Below are positions 15,999 to 24,571 of a stretch of DNA of 51,121 bases, piece by piece (within the stretch, counting starts at the first letter, position 1; every line of letters starts with the position of its first letter). This DNA is from Myroides sp. N17-2 (lineage in GTDB: Bacteria > Bacteroidota > Bacteroidia > Flavobacteriales > Flavobacteriaceae). The notes under the pieces were generated by a model that saw nothing but the letters and a program-made list of their open reading frames with translations, made no database searches and was not told the DNA's origin. Location: contig NZ_NSGJ01000039.1 of assembly GCF_002286775.1 (NCBI RefSeq), forward strand, positions 1-51,121, in the 5' to 3' direction. The translations under genes were made by a program, and so were the position numbers.

Positions 15999-16751
15999 AT
16001 GAACATAGATATATTAACGATTAACGCCAAATCAGCAGAGGGACAACCAGCTGTCTTTAACCCTGTAGTAGTAGGGTTTGCAGATGGAACTTCCTATTTG
16101 ATAGATTGTGGGTTTACTTATAACTTTAAGGAGTTTAAGCAAGAGCTAGTTAGTTTAGGGCTAATGATAGCAGATCTAAAGGGGATTATTATATCACATG
16201 ATGATATAGACCACTTAGAAGGATTACATTGTTTTAAAGAGGAGTACGTAGCTCTAGAGGTGATTACTAGTGCTCTAGAGGCTGATTCTGTATCAGGTAA
16301 GATAGATTCCGAACGATTAGTACAGGTGAGAGAGAGCTTAGCACACGTACCAGCAGAGATGAAAGCTTGGGTAGAGGGCTTTATAGCAGATTTAGAAGCT
16401 GTTAAGCACTTTGAGGTAGATCGTACTTTAGAGGATGGACAGCTATTTAAAGATACATTACACGTTATAGCTACACCAGGGCATACTAAAGGGCATATTT
16501 CTTTCTTTGATACGGAGAGTAAGACACTTATAGCAGCTGATGCAATCGTGGTAGAGAATGGTGAGTTTGATATCGCTAATCCTCAGTTTACTTTAGATAT
16601 GGAGGCTGCATTAGCATCTGTAGAGAAGATCAAGGCACTTAAACCTAGTCGTATTATTTGCTATCACGGTGGGGTAGTAGAAGATGATATTGATGGGAAG
16701 TTAGAGAGGTTAATTATAAAATACAGTAGAGACGCAACACTTTGCGTCTAA
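15999..16751 (+). CDS. Metallo-beta-lactamase-fold hydrolase
   Basis: A 250-residue MBL-fold protein. The metal motif reads SHDDIDHLEG (H67, D69, D71, H72), so the usual second His of HxHxDH is Asp here. TPGHTKGH supplies the next His, AADAIV the bridging Asp and ICYHGG the last His. The substrate is unknown; related enzymes are small-molecule hydrolases. The Asp-for-His change could alter metal content. The start ATG at 15999 follows an A-rich tract without a Shine-Dalgarno sequence. A terminator and three tandem hairpin repeats follow. Confidence 0.85.
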   Translation: MNIDILTINAKSAEGQPAVFNPVVVGFADGTSYLIDCGFTYNFKEFKQELVSLGLMIADLKGIIISHDDIDHLEGLHCFKEEYVALEVITSALEADSVSGKIDSERLVQVRESLAHVPAEMKAWVEGFIADLEAVKHFEVDRTLEDGQLFKDTLHVIATPGHTKGHISFFDTESKTLIAADAIVVENGEFDIANPQFTLDMEAALASVEKIKALKPSRIICYHGGVVEDDIDGKLERLIIKYSRDATLCV

Positions 16752-16822
16752 TATTTAATCTGTAGAGACGTCAATACATTGCGTCTAATGTTTAATCTGT
16801 AGAGATGATTGCTTTGCGTCTA
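16726..16822 (+). repeat. Three tandem GTAGAGACGC-type hairpin repeats
   Basis: Three units of about 37 bases: GTAGAGACGCAACACTTTGC, GTAGAGACGTCAATACATTG, GTAGAGATGATTGCTTTGCG, each ending GCGTCTAA and spaced by (A)TTTAATCT. Each forms a small AGACGC...GCGTCT hairpin. The first overlaps the end of the MBL-fold gene (its stop is the TAA at 16749-16751). A single related copy is at 26072. Such repeats are widespread in Bacteroidota and cyanobacteria. Confidence 0.8.
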
Positions 16823-16832
16823 AACAAAAAAG

Positions 16833-16869
16833 AGAAAGGCTACTTAAACTTGATTTAAGTAGCCTTTCT
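16833..16869. terminator. Bidirectional terminator between MBL-fold gene and gltS
   Basis: A 16-bp perfect stem (AGAAAGGCTACTTAAA / TTTAAGTAGCCTTTCT) with a 5-base loop, A-rich on the left and T-rich on the right, between two converging genes. Confidence 0.9.
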
Positions 16870-16889
16870 TTTTTGTATTTAATTTTTCT

Positions 16890-18098
16890 CTATATAAATG
16901 TAATAAAGACATTTAAGATTAATGCGTTTAGGATATCAATAAAGAATGCACCTACCATCGGAATGATAAGGAATGCTTTAGGAGATGGCCCGAAACGACT
17001 TGTTACAGCCTGTATATTCGCTACAGCAGTTGCAGTAGCTCCTAGTCCGAATCCACAGTGTCCAGCACTTAGTACGATAGCATCATAATCTTTCCCCATC
17101 GCTCTATACGTTATAAAGTACGCAAAGAATAACATCATCACTACTTGCACCACTAAGATAAGTAAGACAGGTAAAGCAAGCTCTGTAATTGTCCACATTT
17201 TTAAAGACATTAAAGCACATGCTAAGAAGATGGATAGACCAGCATTACCTAATATTTCTATAGATTCATCATGCATCTTTACCTTAAATAGATGTGGAAG
17301 TACGTTTCTGATTACTACTCCTATAAATAAACACCATACGAAAGTAGGTAGTTTAAATACGTACTGAGCATTCCAGTCAGCTAGATATTGTCCTACAACT
17401 AGACAGATAGAAAGAAATGTGATAGTCATCATCACACTCTTATAGTTTACCTTTTTGTCTGTTACTACTGATGGAGCAGAGATTTCATGTGTCTCATCAT
17501 TCTCTTCTATTTGCTCAGGAGATAATTCTTTGTAATTGTTCTTGCGAAGTAGTTTATATGCTAATGGTCCACCAATAGTCCCTCCTAAGATAAGTCCAAA
17601 AGTAGCACAAGCCATACCGATATCTCTAGCTCCTATTAGAGGGTTAGCACTTGCCATAAATGTATCAGCCCAACCTCCTGCAGTACCGTGACCACCAGTA
17701 AGGGTAATAGAACCTGCGATTAATCCAAATCGTGGATCTAACTCTAATAAATAAGCTAAGGCTACTCCTAAAGAGTTTTGACAAATAATAAAGACAGCGG
17801 CTACCATTAAGAATATGATTAAGCCTTTTCCTCCTTTAAGTAGTGTTCTAAAATCTGCATTTAGCCCAATAGAAGAGAAGAATATAAACATCATTCCCTG
17901 TTGGATATCTTCATTAATGGTGAATACCTTACCTGAGATAGAATAAGCTGCCCATGACACCATAGCAACGATAAAACCACCTACAACGGGTTCGGGGATA
18001 TTGAATTTTTGAAAAAAGTTTACTTTTTGAACTACGAAGTGTCCTAGTAGTAGTACAAAGCAAGCAAGCATCAAAGTTTCATAAATTCCAAAATCCAT
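16890..18098 (-). CDS. gltS: Sodium/glutamate symporter GltS
   Basis: A 402-residue inner-membrane carrier of the glutamate:Na+ symporter (ESS) family, importing glutamate with sodium. The start MDFGIYETLMLACFVLLLG, the loop FNIPEPVVGGFIVAM, the reentrant SITLTGGHGTAGGWADTF and the second repeat LSAGHCGFGLGATATAVAN are family landmarks. About ten to eleven hydrophobic helices are visible, with a hydrophilic middle loop (about residues 190-215). It is transcribed alone, with a minus-strand -7 box upstream and a shared terminator downstream. Confidence 0.93.
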   Translation of the reverse strand: MDFGIYETLMLACFVLLLGHFVVQKVNFFQKFNIPEPVVGGFIVAMVSWAAYSISGKVFTINEDIQQGMMFIFFSSIGLNADFRTLLKGGKGLIIFLMVAAVFIICQNSLGVALAYLLELDPRFGLIAGSITLTGGHGTAGGWADTFMASANPLIGARDIGMACATFGLILGGTIGGPLAYKLLRKNNYKELSPEQIEENDETHEISAPSVVTDKKVNYKSVMMTITFLSICLVVGQYLADWNAQYVFKLPTFVWCLFIGVVIRNVLPHLFKVKMHDESIEILGNAGLSIFLACALMSLKMWTITELALPVLLILVVQVVMMLFFAYFITYRAMGKDYDAIVLSAGHCGFGLGATATAVANIQAVTSRFGPSPKAFLIIPMVGAFFIDILNALILNVFITFI

Positions 18099-18158
18099 AT
18101 AAGTCTGTTTTATTTAAATTACTATAAAAAATATTGAGTATTTGAGTACTCTCGGTCG

Positions 18159-18166
18159 CAAATATA
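18159..18166 (-). promoter_or_regulatory. -7 promoter box of gltS
   Basis: Reads TATATTTG on the minus strand. Transcription would start near 18153, leaving a leader of about 55 bases. No clear -33 TTTG. Confidence 0.5.
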
Positions 18167-18315
18167 AAAAAACTAGGATGGAGTATCGCGAAAAAGTTAG
18201 TTTTATTGTGTTAAGGTTATTGATTTGTTATTTGTATTCTGCTATGGTAATGAGTGAGATGTAGTGTGATTGTTAGTTTAATTGTAATTTCTATAAACAA
18301 ATTTGAATATCTTGC

Positions 18316-18346
18316 TTTGAGATTAGTATATAAATAATTACTTTTG
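18316..18346 (+). promoter_or_regulatory. Promoter of guaA
   Basis: Perfect Bacteroidota-type promoter: TTTG at 18316-18319, 19-base spacer, TACTTTTG at 18339-18346. The -7 box ends three bases before the guaA ATG, so the mRNA should be leaderless or nearly so. It also excludes the TTG at 18344 as a start codon. Confidence 0.75.
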
Positions 18347-18349
18347 CGC

Positions 18350-19876
18350 ATGCAACACAATGTACTTATTTTAGATTTTGGATCGCAATACACTCAGTTG
18401 ATTGCGAGGAGAGTTCGCGAGTTAAACATATTCTGCGAAATCTTACCTTACAATGATATGCCTAAAGATTTAACAGAATATAAAGCTGTTATCTTATCAG
18501 GTAGTCCTTATTCAGTTCGCTCAGAAGAAGCGTTACACCCAGATTTATCGAACATTAAAGGAAAAATGCCTTTATTAGCAGTGTGCTACGGTGCACAGTA
18601 TTTGGCTCATTTCTTCGGTGGAGAAGTAGCACCATCAGATACTCGTGAGTACGGTAGAGCTAATTTAGACTTCGTCGCTGACGATGCTTTCTTTAAGGGG
18701 ATTCCTCACAACAGTCAAGTGTGGATGAGTCACAGTGATACAATCAAACAATTACCTACTAACGGTGTACTTTTAGCAAGTACTAAGGATGTGAAGAACG
18801 CTGCTTATAAAGTAGAGGGAGAACAAACTTATGCTATCCAGTTTCACCCAGAAGTTTATCACTCTACAGACGGAGCACAGCTGTTGAAAAACTTCTTAGT
18901 AGACATCGCAGGAGTTAACCAAGACTTTACTCCAAGCGCTTTCGTAGAAGACACAATCGCAGATTTAAGAAATAAAATCGGAACAGAAAAAGTAGTATTA
19001 GCTTTATCTGGAGGTGTAGATTCAACAGTAGCTGCTGTATTATTACACAAAGCTATCGGAGAGAACCTATACTGTATTTTCGTTAATAATGGACTATTGC
19101 GTAAAAACGAGTTCCAAAATGTATTAGATCAATACAATGGAATGGGATTAAACGTAAAAGGTGTAGATGCTACAGACCGTTTTATGGATGCTTTAGCTGG
19201 TCTAGAAGATCCAGAGTTAAAACGTAAAGCTATCGGTAAATCATTTATCGATGTATTTGACGATGAGTCTAAATTAATAGAGGATGCTACATTCTTAGGT
19301 CAAGGTACTATCTATCCTGACGTTATCGAATCTATCTCTGTGAAAGGACCATCTGCTACTATTAAATCTCACCATAACGTAGGGGGATTACCTGACTTTA
19401 TGAAGTTAAAAATAGTAGAGCCTTTACGTATGCTATTTAAAGATGAAGTACGTAGAGTAGGAGCTTCTTTAGGTATCGATCCTGAGTTATTAGGAAGACA
19501 CCCTTTCCCAGGACCTGGATTAGCAATTAGAATCTTAGGTGATATCACACAAGAGAAAGTACGTCTATTACAAGAAGTAGATGCTATCTTTATAGAAGGA
19601 TTAAAAGAGCATGGTCTTTATAACTCAGTATGGCAGGCAGGAGCAATCCTTTTACCTGTTAATAGTGTAGGTGTTATGGGAGATGAGCGTACATATGAGA
19701 AGGTAGTAGCTCTTAGAGCTGTAGCTTCTACAGATGGTATGACAGCTGACTGGGTACACTTGCCTTATGAGTTCTTAATGGAAATCTCAAATAAAATAAT
19801 TAACCGCGTAAAAGGTGTAAACAGAGTGGTTTACGATATTAGTTCTAAACCGCCTGCAACAATTGAGTGGGAATAA
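18350..19876 (+). CDS. guaA: GMP synthase (glutamine-hydrolysing)
   Basis: A 508-residue enzyme that converts XMP to GMP using ATP and glutamine in purine biosynthesis. The N-terminal class I glutamine amidotransferase has the nucleophile Cys79 in LLAVCYGAQ and the His-Glu pair in QFHPEVYHS. The ATP pyrophosphatase domain has [10 protein letters not shown], and the C-terminal dimerisation part has [15 protein letters not shown] and ends KPPATIEWE. The start is the ATG at 18350 ([14 protein letters not shown]); a TTG two codons upstream lies inside the -7 box. It is followed by the LysM protein and DUF3820 genes, a common order in this family. Confidence 0.97.
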   Translation: MQHNVLILDFGSQYTQLIARRVRELNIFCEILPYNDMPKDLTEYKAVILSGSPYSVRSEEALHPDLSNIKGKMPLLAVCYGAQYLAHFFGGEVAPSDTREYGRANLDFVADDAFFKGIPHNSQVWMSHSDTIKQLPTNGVLLASTKDVKNAAYKVEGEQTYAIQFHPEVYHSTDGAQLLKNFLVDIAGVNQDFTPSAFVEDTIADLRNKIGTEKVVLALSGGVDSTVAAVLLHKAIGENLYCIFVNNGLLRKNEFQNVLDQYNGMGLNVKGVDATDRFMDALAGLEDPELKRKAIGKSFIDVFDDESKLIEDATFLGQGTIYPDVIESISVKGPSATIKSHHNVGGLPDFMKLKIVEPLRMLFKDEVRRVGASLGIDPELLGRHPFPGPGLAIRILGDITQEKVRLLQEVDAIFIEGLKEHGLYNSVWQAGAILLPVNSVGVMGDERTYEKVVALRAVASTDGMTADWVHLPYEFLMEISNKIINRVKGVNRVVYDISSKPPATIEWE

Positions 19877-19891
19877 TTTAAATAATTGAAT

Positions 19892-19920
19892 AAGTCGCTG
19901 TAACTTTGTTATAGCGACTT
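19892..19920 (+). terminator. Hairpin after guaA with an embedded -7 box
   Basis: A 12-bp stem AAGTCGCTGTAA / TTATAGCGACTT (one wobble) with a short loop and a T-rich tail. The loop and left arm include TAACTTTG (19901-19908), a perfect -7 box, with TTTA at 19877-19880 as a possible -33. Termination of guaA and initiation for the next gene may therefore overlap. Confidence 0.6.
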
Positions 19921-19943
19921 TTCGCTTTTATAATTCGACGCTA

Positions 19944-21995
19944 ATGAAAAAGAAGTTATTTATAGCCTTAACGGCATTTGTTTTTACATCCTCTGTTTTT
20001 GCCCAAGCTGGGTCATTTATTCAATATCGAGTTAATAAGGGGGATACTGTTAGTAAAGTCTCTAGGGATTATGATATTCCTGTGGGAGAAATCTTGAAGT
20101 ATAATCCTGACGCGAAGAATGGAATTAACGAGAATAGTTTTCTATTAATTCCTACGAAAGACTTTATAGCAAAAGAAAAGAATAAGAGCGCTAACCCTCT
20201 ATTAAAGGAGAAAGAAAGCGCAAAAACAAATAATACTTCTACAAACAAAGGTGTACACACCGTACAATCTAAGGAAACACTATACAGCATTAGCAAAAAG
20301 TATGGGGTATCAGTAGATAATCTACACGCGTGGAATCCTACGTTAAAGACTACGGGATTATTAGCGAATAGCGAGATTATCGTATCGTCAAATTATAAAA
20401 AGGGTGGTTCTGTAGATGTGACTAGTTATGATCAGGGTACACCTAAGAAGATACCGACTACCTTAGCGGCTTCGTCTGCAGATACGATTAAGGATATTAA
20501 TAATATCTATTACCGTACGATAGATGTAGAGCCACAGGCTACTTTATATAGCTTAGCGGTGGTGTATAATACTTCTGTACAGCGTTTATTAGAACTTAAC
20601 CCTGAGCTTAAGGATGGGTTAAAAAGCGGGCAGTCTATCAAAGTACCTGCTTATGGATTCCAATCAAAAGCAAAAGTAGTAGAGGTAACTCCTGATGCGC
20701 CAAAAACAAACGATACTAAGTTTATCAAGGTAACGATAGAGCCTCAACAGACCTTATACGGTATTAGTCGTAAATATGATATTCCTGTAAAAGAGTTAAT
20801 CAAACTTAATCCTGATCTTCAAGATGGACTAAAGACAGGAATGGAAATTCTAGTACCTAGTACAGGTAAGGAGGTTGTAGAAGAACCTACGAAGACGAAT
20901 ATCACACTACCAACTGCAACAGGAGGTTTTGTAGATTTGAGTGATTCTGTTACTCGATCTGAACGCAAAGAATTAGCTTTATTATTGCCTTTTAATATTG
21001 ATAAAATAGGAGGAGATGTAGATGCCAAACTTGGCTCTGATGCCTTTTTAAATATGACTTTAGACTTTTATTCTGGTGCTAAGTTAGCAGTAGAGTATGC
21101 TGAGAGTCTAAACTTGCCATTGACTGTGAATGTATATGATTCTAATGAGACGAAATCTAGCAGTGGTGTGAAGGATGTGTTTAAGAATAAAGACTTTAAC
21201 GATACAGATGTTATTATAGGACCTTTCTATCAAAGTAACGTGGATGAAGCGGTGAAGAACTTGCCTAATGATAAGGTGATTCTAGTATCTCCATTGTCTA
21301 ATGAGAAAGCAACGCCTTCTAATCGCTTAGTGCAGACTATGCCTTATAGTGATGTACTTAAAAAGCAATTGATAGATTACTTTAAAAACTCAGGTGCGAA
21401 GATTACTGTAGTTGTTGATGATAAAAAACAGTCAACAAAGCAGTTTATGCAAAAGCACTTCTCTGATGTTAAAGTAGTCAGTACATCTCAAATTAGCGAG
21501 CTTGACAAAACATTAGTTAAAGACAAAAAGAATGTATTTATCTTAGATTCGAATAGTATCGCTTCTGCTTTATTGTTTACTGATAGATTAAAGAATAGAG
21601 TGAAGGATTATGATATACAGATTGCCTCTTTTGACAAATCTGATGTATTTGACTACAACGAAATCAAAATACAGACTCTAGTTGACTTAAAATATACTTT
21701 CCCTTCTGTAACAAGAGATGCAGGTGAGTCTAAGTCAGAATCATTATTCGCAACAGAGTATAAAAATAAATATAATGTATATCCTAACCGCTTTGCCACA
21801 AGAGGTTTTGATGTGACGCTAGATGTAATCTTGAGAATGTTCCAAAAAGAGGAATTCCTTCAGACATCAGCGAAGAAATCACAAGAGATAGAGAACAGGT
21901 TTGTCTATGGTAGAAATCCTGAGGGTACAGTGCGTAACTCAGGTGTTTATCTATTACAGTATGACAGTGATTTAAATGTAAAGGTGATTAATTAA
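19944..21995 (+). CDS. LysM-repeat protein with periplasmic-binding-protein-like domain
   Basis: A 683-residue exported protein. A signal peptide (FIALTAFVFTSSVFAQ) is followed by four LysM repeats of about 45 residues, seen as YRVNKGDTVSKVSRDYDIPV, HTVQSKETLYSISKKYGV, EPQATLYSLAVVYNT and EPQQTLYGISRKYDIPV. These bind peptidoglycan. From about residue 345 there is a type I periplasmic-binding fold resembling Leu/Ile/Val-binding proteins (ELALLLPFNIDKIGG, VIIGPFYQSNVDEAV, KVILVSPLSN). No transporter gene is nearby, so it more likely binds a wall or signal ligand than feeds an ABC importer. Two bases separate it from the DUF3820 gene. Confidence 0.85.
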   Translation: MKKKLFIALTAFVFTSSVFAQAGSFIQYRVNKGDTVSKVSRDYDIPVGEILKYNPDAKNGINENSFLLIPTKDFIAKEKNKSANPLLKEKESAKTNNTSTNKGVHTVQSKETLYSISKKYGVSVDNLHAWNPTLKTTGLLANSEIIVSSNYKKGGSVDVTSYDQGTPKKIPTTLAASSADTIKDINNIYYRTIDVEPQATLYSLAVVYNTSVQRLLELNPELKDGLKSGQSIKVPAYGFQSKAKVVEVTPDAPKTNDTKFIKVTIEPQQTLYGISRKYDIPVKELIKLNPDLQDGLKTGMEILVPSTGKEVVEEPTKTNITLPTATGGFVDLSDSVTRSERKELALLLPFNIDKIGGDVDAKLGSDAFLNMTLDFYSGAKLAVEYAESLNLPLTVNVYDSNETKSSSGVKDVFKNKDFNDTDVIIGPFYQSNVDEAVKNLPNDKVILVSPLSNEKATPSNRLVQTMPYSDVLKKQLIDYFKNSGAKITVVVDDKKQSTKQFMQKHFSDVKVVSTSQISELDKTLVKDKKNVFILDSNSIASALLFTDRLKNRVKDYDIQIASFDKSDVFDYNEIKIQTLVDLKYTFPSVTRDAGESKSESLFATEYKNKYNVYPNRFATRGFDVTLDVILRMFQKEEFLQTSAKKSQEIENRFVYGRNPEGTVRNSGVYLLQYDSDLNVKVIN

Positions 21996-21997
21996 GT

Positions 21998-22222
21998 ATG
22001 ATCAACAATGAAAAGTATCTAGTAGAGCTAGCGCATACTAAAATGCCGTATGGCAAATATGAGGGGTGGTATCTAATAGATTTGCCAGAGTATTATGTCG
22101 TTTGGTACCATAATAAGGGATTTCCTAAGGGAAAACTAGGAGAGCAGCTAGGTTTAATCTATGAGTTGAAGTTAAATGGCCTAGAACAATTGATCAGGAA
22201 TATTCGAAGTAATTTTAAATAA
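21998..22222 (+). CDS. DUF3820 family protein
   Basis: A 74-residue protein of the DUF3820 family (also labelled putative quorum-sensing-regulated virulence factor). The signature MPYGKYEGWYLIDLPEYYVVW is intact, and a short helical C-terminus follows. The function is not established. It starts two bases after the LysM gene and shares its transcript, ending at a terminator. Confidence 0.88.
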   Translation: MINNEKYLVELAHTKMPYGKYEGWYLIDLPEYYVVWYHNKGFPKGKLGEQLGLIYELKLNGLEQLIRNIRSNFK

Positions 22223-22243
22223 TTACTTTCTGAAATACACTAT

Positions 22244-22277
22244 AAAAGGACAGGTTATCACTATAATCTGTCCTTTT
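22244..22277 (+). terminator. Terminator after the DUF3820 gene
   Basis: Stem AAAAGGACAG / CTGTCCTTTT with a 14-base loop and a T run. Confidence 0.9.
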
Positions 22278-23022
22278 TTTGGTCTGGTTATAGGGATCAA
22301 TGCCAATGTATAATTGAAAGTCATCTTGGTCTTATAGATTTATTTTGTAGCAAGAAACAAAGATGTATAAAATATTTAGATTTTAATATGTATCTTTGCA
22401 AGGCATTCATTTTGAATGTTTAATAGTTTTTTTAGGCCAATCTTCTAGGCTAATATCTAAAAATAATCAGAAATTATCTTAACAGGGTAAAAAAGGCATT
22501 TTTATGGCCTCTTGGTTTGGGTGAGTCTATAATGAGTCCATTGTGAGTCCATAATGGGTCCATTAAGACAGTCTTTTCAATGGAGTCACTATGGACTCTG
22601 GATGCAATCAAAATACTTTCATATAAAACCATATAGCAACTTCATAGACGGAAATGGGTAAATAAAAAGGGGGAATTTTTTTTTGAGGGAAGTGATAAGA
22701 TATGTAATCCTTAGAAAGGATAGAAACATTGATTTCTAATGAGATAGAAGTTAGGCAAAATTACGAAAGTAAATTGAATATATAAGAAAGGAGCTGACTG
22801 AAAGCTGTTGTGTTCTTTAAAAGTCGAGATAACCACAGTATTTATTAAAATAATTATATTGTTAGTTTTTTGGCACTAGAAGTACAACTTCTATAATTAG
22901 GTTTGCGAGTATTGTCAAATCGATAAAAAAAAGCACTGATAACCTCGTATGTGGTAATAGAGTGGGGGTTTTGTAGGTTTTTTTAGGAAACTCAAAAGAG
23001 GTTTAATGCAAATTAATTATTG
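22278..23022. other. 745-base gap with a hairpin and possible orphan promoter
   Basis: No protein gene is seen. A perfect -7 box TATCTTTG lies at 22391-22398 and is followed by a CATTCA-TTT-TGAATG hairpin (22403-22417) and a T7 run at about 22427-22433. A much larger hairpin is at 22534-22598. Part of the gap could specify a small RNA, or the extra promoter could give the NADH dehydrogenase gene a long structured leader; the sequence alone does not decide. Confidence 0.4.
22534..22598. repeat. 19-bp inverted repeat built from GAGTCCAT units
   Basis: GAGTCCATTGTGAGTCCAT (22534-22552) and ATGGAGTCACTATGGACTC (22580-22598) are near-perfect reverse complements. The left arm is part of a run of four (T)GAGTCYAT-like units. 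The result is a strong hairpin or a cluster of binding sites about 450 bases upstream of the NADH dehydrogenase gene. Confidence 0.7.
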
Positions 23023-23030
23023 TAAATTTG
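23002..23030 (+). promoter_or_regulatory. Promoter of the NADH dehydrogenase gene
   Basis: -7 box TAAATTTG at 23023-23030 with TTTA near 23002-23005 as a -33 element. The box covers a TTG at 23028 that could otherwise be read as a start codon, so translation must begin further down (ATG 23052 or 23055). Confidence 0.6.
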
Positions 23031-23051
23031 CAAGGTAAAAATCGAGTGATT

Positions 23052-24341
23052 ATGATGAATATTCCTACTTCAGATCGACCACGTGTTGTTATTATCGGCG
23101 GTGGTTTTGGGGGATTAGCGCTTGCTAAGAAACTAAAGAATAAAAACTTTCAAGTTGTACTTTTAGATAAGCATAACTACCATACTTTTCAACCATTGCT
23201 ATATCAAGTAGCAACAGGGGGATTAGAGTCTGGATCTATTGCTTACCCTATCCGTAAGGTAGTACAAAACTATGATCAAATCTTCTTTAGAGTCGCTAAT
23301 GTACAACGTATTGATACAGAGAATAAGAAAGTAATAGCAGATATCGGTACGATTTTTTATGATTATGTGGTGATCGCTACAGGATCTAAGACTAACTTTT
23401 TTGGTAATGAGAATATTACGAAGAACAGTATGGCGATGAAGACTATTCCGGAGTCTCTAGATATCCGTAGCTTAGTATTAGAGAACTTCGAAGCTGCTCT
23501 TTTGACTACTGATGATGAGGAACAAAAGGCATTAATGAATTTCGTTATCGTAGGTGCAGGACCGACAGGGGTAGAACTTGCTGGGGCGTTAGCGGAGATG
23601 AAGAATCATGTATTGCCAAAGGATTATCCAGACTTAGATTTTAATAAGATGCAGATTCACGTGGTACAAGGAGCGAATAAGGTCTTGGATGCGATGAGTG
23701 AGAAGTCTTCTAAAAAAGCACAGGAATTCCTTGAGAAACTTGGGGTGAAGGTATATCTAGGAGAGATAGTTACAGATTACCAAGATAAAGTAGTACATAC
23801 CAAGTCAGGCAGACAGTTCGCTGCAGAGACGATGATATGGACTGCGGGGGTGATGGGAGCTGCTGTAGATGGATTTGACGCTACAGTTATCCAACGTGGT
23901 AATAGAATAAAAGTAAATGAGTTTAATCAAGTAGAGGGCTTCACAGATATATTTGCTATCGGTGATGTAGCTACTATGATGACTGAAAAAACACCAATAG
24001 GACATCCTATGATGGCTCAGCCAGCTATTCAACAAGGGGAATTATTAGCGAACAACTTGATCAAACTTAGAGAGGGACAACCTCTAAAGTCATTTACCTA
24101 TGCGGATAAAGGATCTATGGCAACTATCGGACGTAATAAAGCAGTAGTGGACTTGCCGAAGTTTCAGTTTAGTGGGTTCTTCGCTTGGTTCGTGTGGATG
24201 TTTGTACACTTAATGTCTCTAATTGGATTTAGAAATAAATTAGTTGTGTTTTGGAACTGGTTATATAACTATATGATGTTTGATAGACAGGCACGTCTTA
24301 TCATTCGCCCATTTAAGAATAAAGAGAATCAACGCGAATAG
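23052..24341 (+). CDS. ndh: Type II NADH dehydrogenase
   Basis: A 429-residue single-subunit flavoprotein that passes electrons from NADH to quinone at the inner face of the membrane without pumping protons. FAD-binding GGGFGGLALAK is near the start, KHNYHTFQPLLYQVATG follows, and the NADH-binding VIVGAGPTGVELAGALAE is in the middle. AIGDVATM (FAD) and PAIQQGE come later. The hydrophobic C-terminal region WFVWMFVHLMSLIGF anchors it to the membrane. The start is ATG 23052 or 23055 given the promoter position. An inverted copy of the 154-bp repeat follows directly. Confidence 0.93.
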   Translation: MMNIPTSDRPRVVIIGGGFGGLALAKKLKNKNFQVVLLDKHNYHTFQPLLYQVATGGLESGSIAYPIRKVVQNYDQIFFRVANVQRIDTENKKVIADIGTIFYDYVVIATGSKTNFFGNENITKNSMAMKTIPESLDIRSLVLENFEAALLTTDDEEQKALMNFVIVGAGPTGVELAGALAEMKNHVLPKDYPDLDFNKMQIHVVQGANKVLDAMSEKSSKKAQEFLEKLGVKVYLGEIVTDYQDKVVHTKSGRQFAAETMIWTAGVMGAAVDGFDATVIQRGNRIKVNEFNQVEGFTDIFAIGDVATMMTEKTPIGHPMMAQPAIQQGELLANNLIKLREGQPLKSFTYADKGSMATIGRNKAVVDLPKFQFSGFFAWFVWMFVHLMSLIGFRNKLVVFWNWLYNYMMFDRQARLIIRPFKNKENQRE

Positions 24342-24348
24342 TTTTTAC

Positions 24349-24512
24349 TTTAAACCCAAAATCCGCATTAGCCAAATACTACAAAGCAATTCTACTTCAT
24401 AGCTCTTTCATTAGCTCTAAAACCATACTATAGTATGCTTGTATCGCTAATTCAGACCTATCTTGTATAATTACTTTTCGTTTGTATGTCTATCACGGAT
24501 TTTGGGTTAAAT
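24349..24512 (-). repeat. Palindromic dispersed repeat, copy C (inverted, diverged)
   Basis: Read on the minus strand it follows copies A and B: AAGCATACTATAGTATGG at the centre, then TTTTAGAGCTAAT and ATGAAGTAGAATTG. Its ends have drifted to TTTAACCCAAAATCCG and CGGATTTTGGGTTTAAA, yet still match each other as inverted ends, which implies both ends changed together. Confidence 0.8.
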
Positions 24513-24516
24513 TATA

Positions 24517-24557
24517 AAAAAAGCCTACAAACTCGTCATGAGATTGTAGGCTTTTTT
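24517..24557. terminator. Bidirectional terminator
   Basis: A 14-bp stem AAAAAAGCCTACAA / TTGTAGGCTTTTTT with a 13-base loop, between the converging NADH dehydrogenase and DUF3810 genes. Confidence 0.9.
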
Positions 24558-24571
24558 GTGTCTTAAGTCTA

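Noticed and set aside
23028..23051. TTG start codon for the NADH dehydrogenase gene
   Set aside because: It lies within the -7 promoter box TAAATTTG, so it cannot be in the transcript; ATG at 23052 or 23055 fits.
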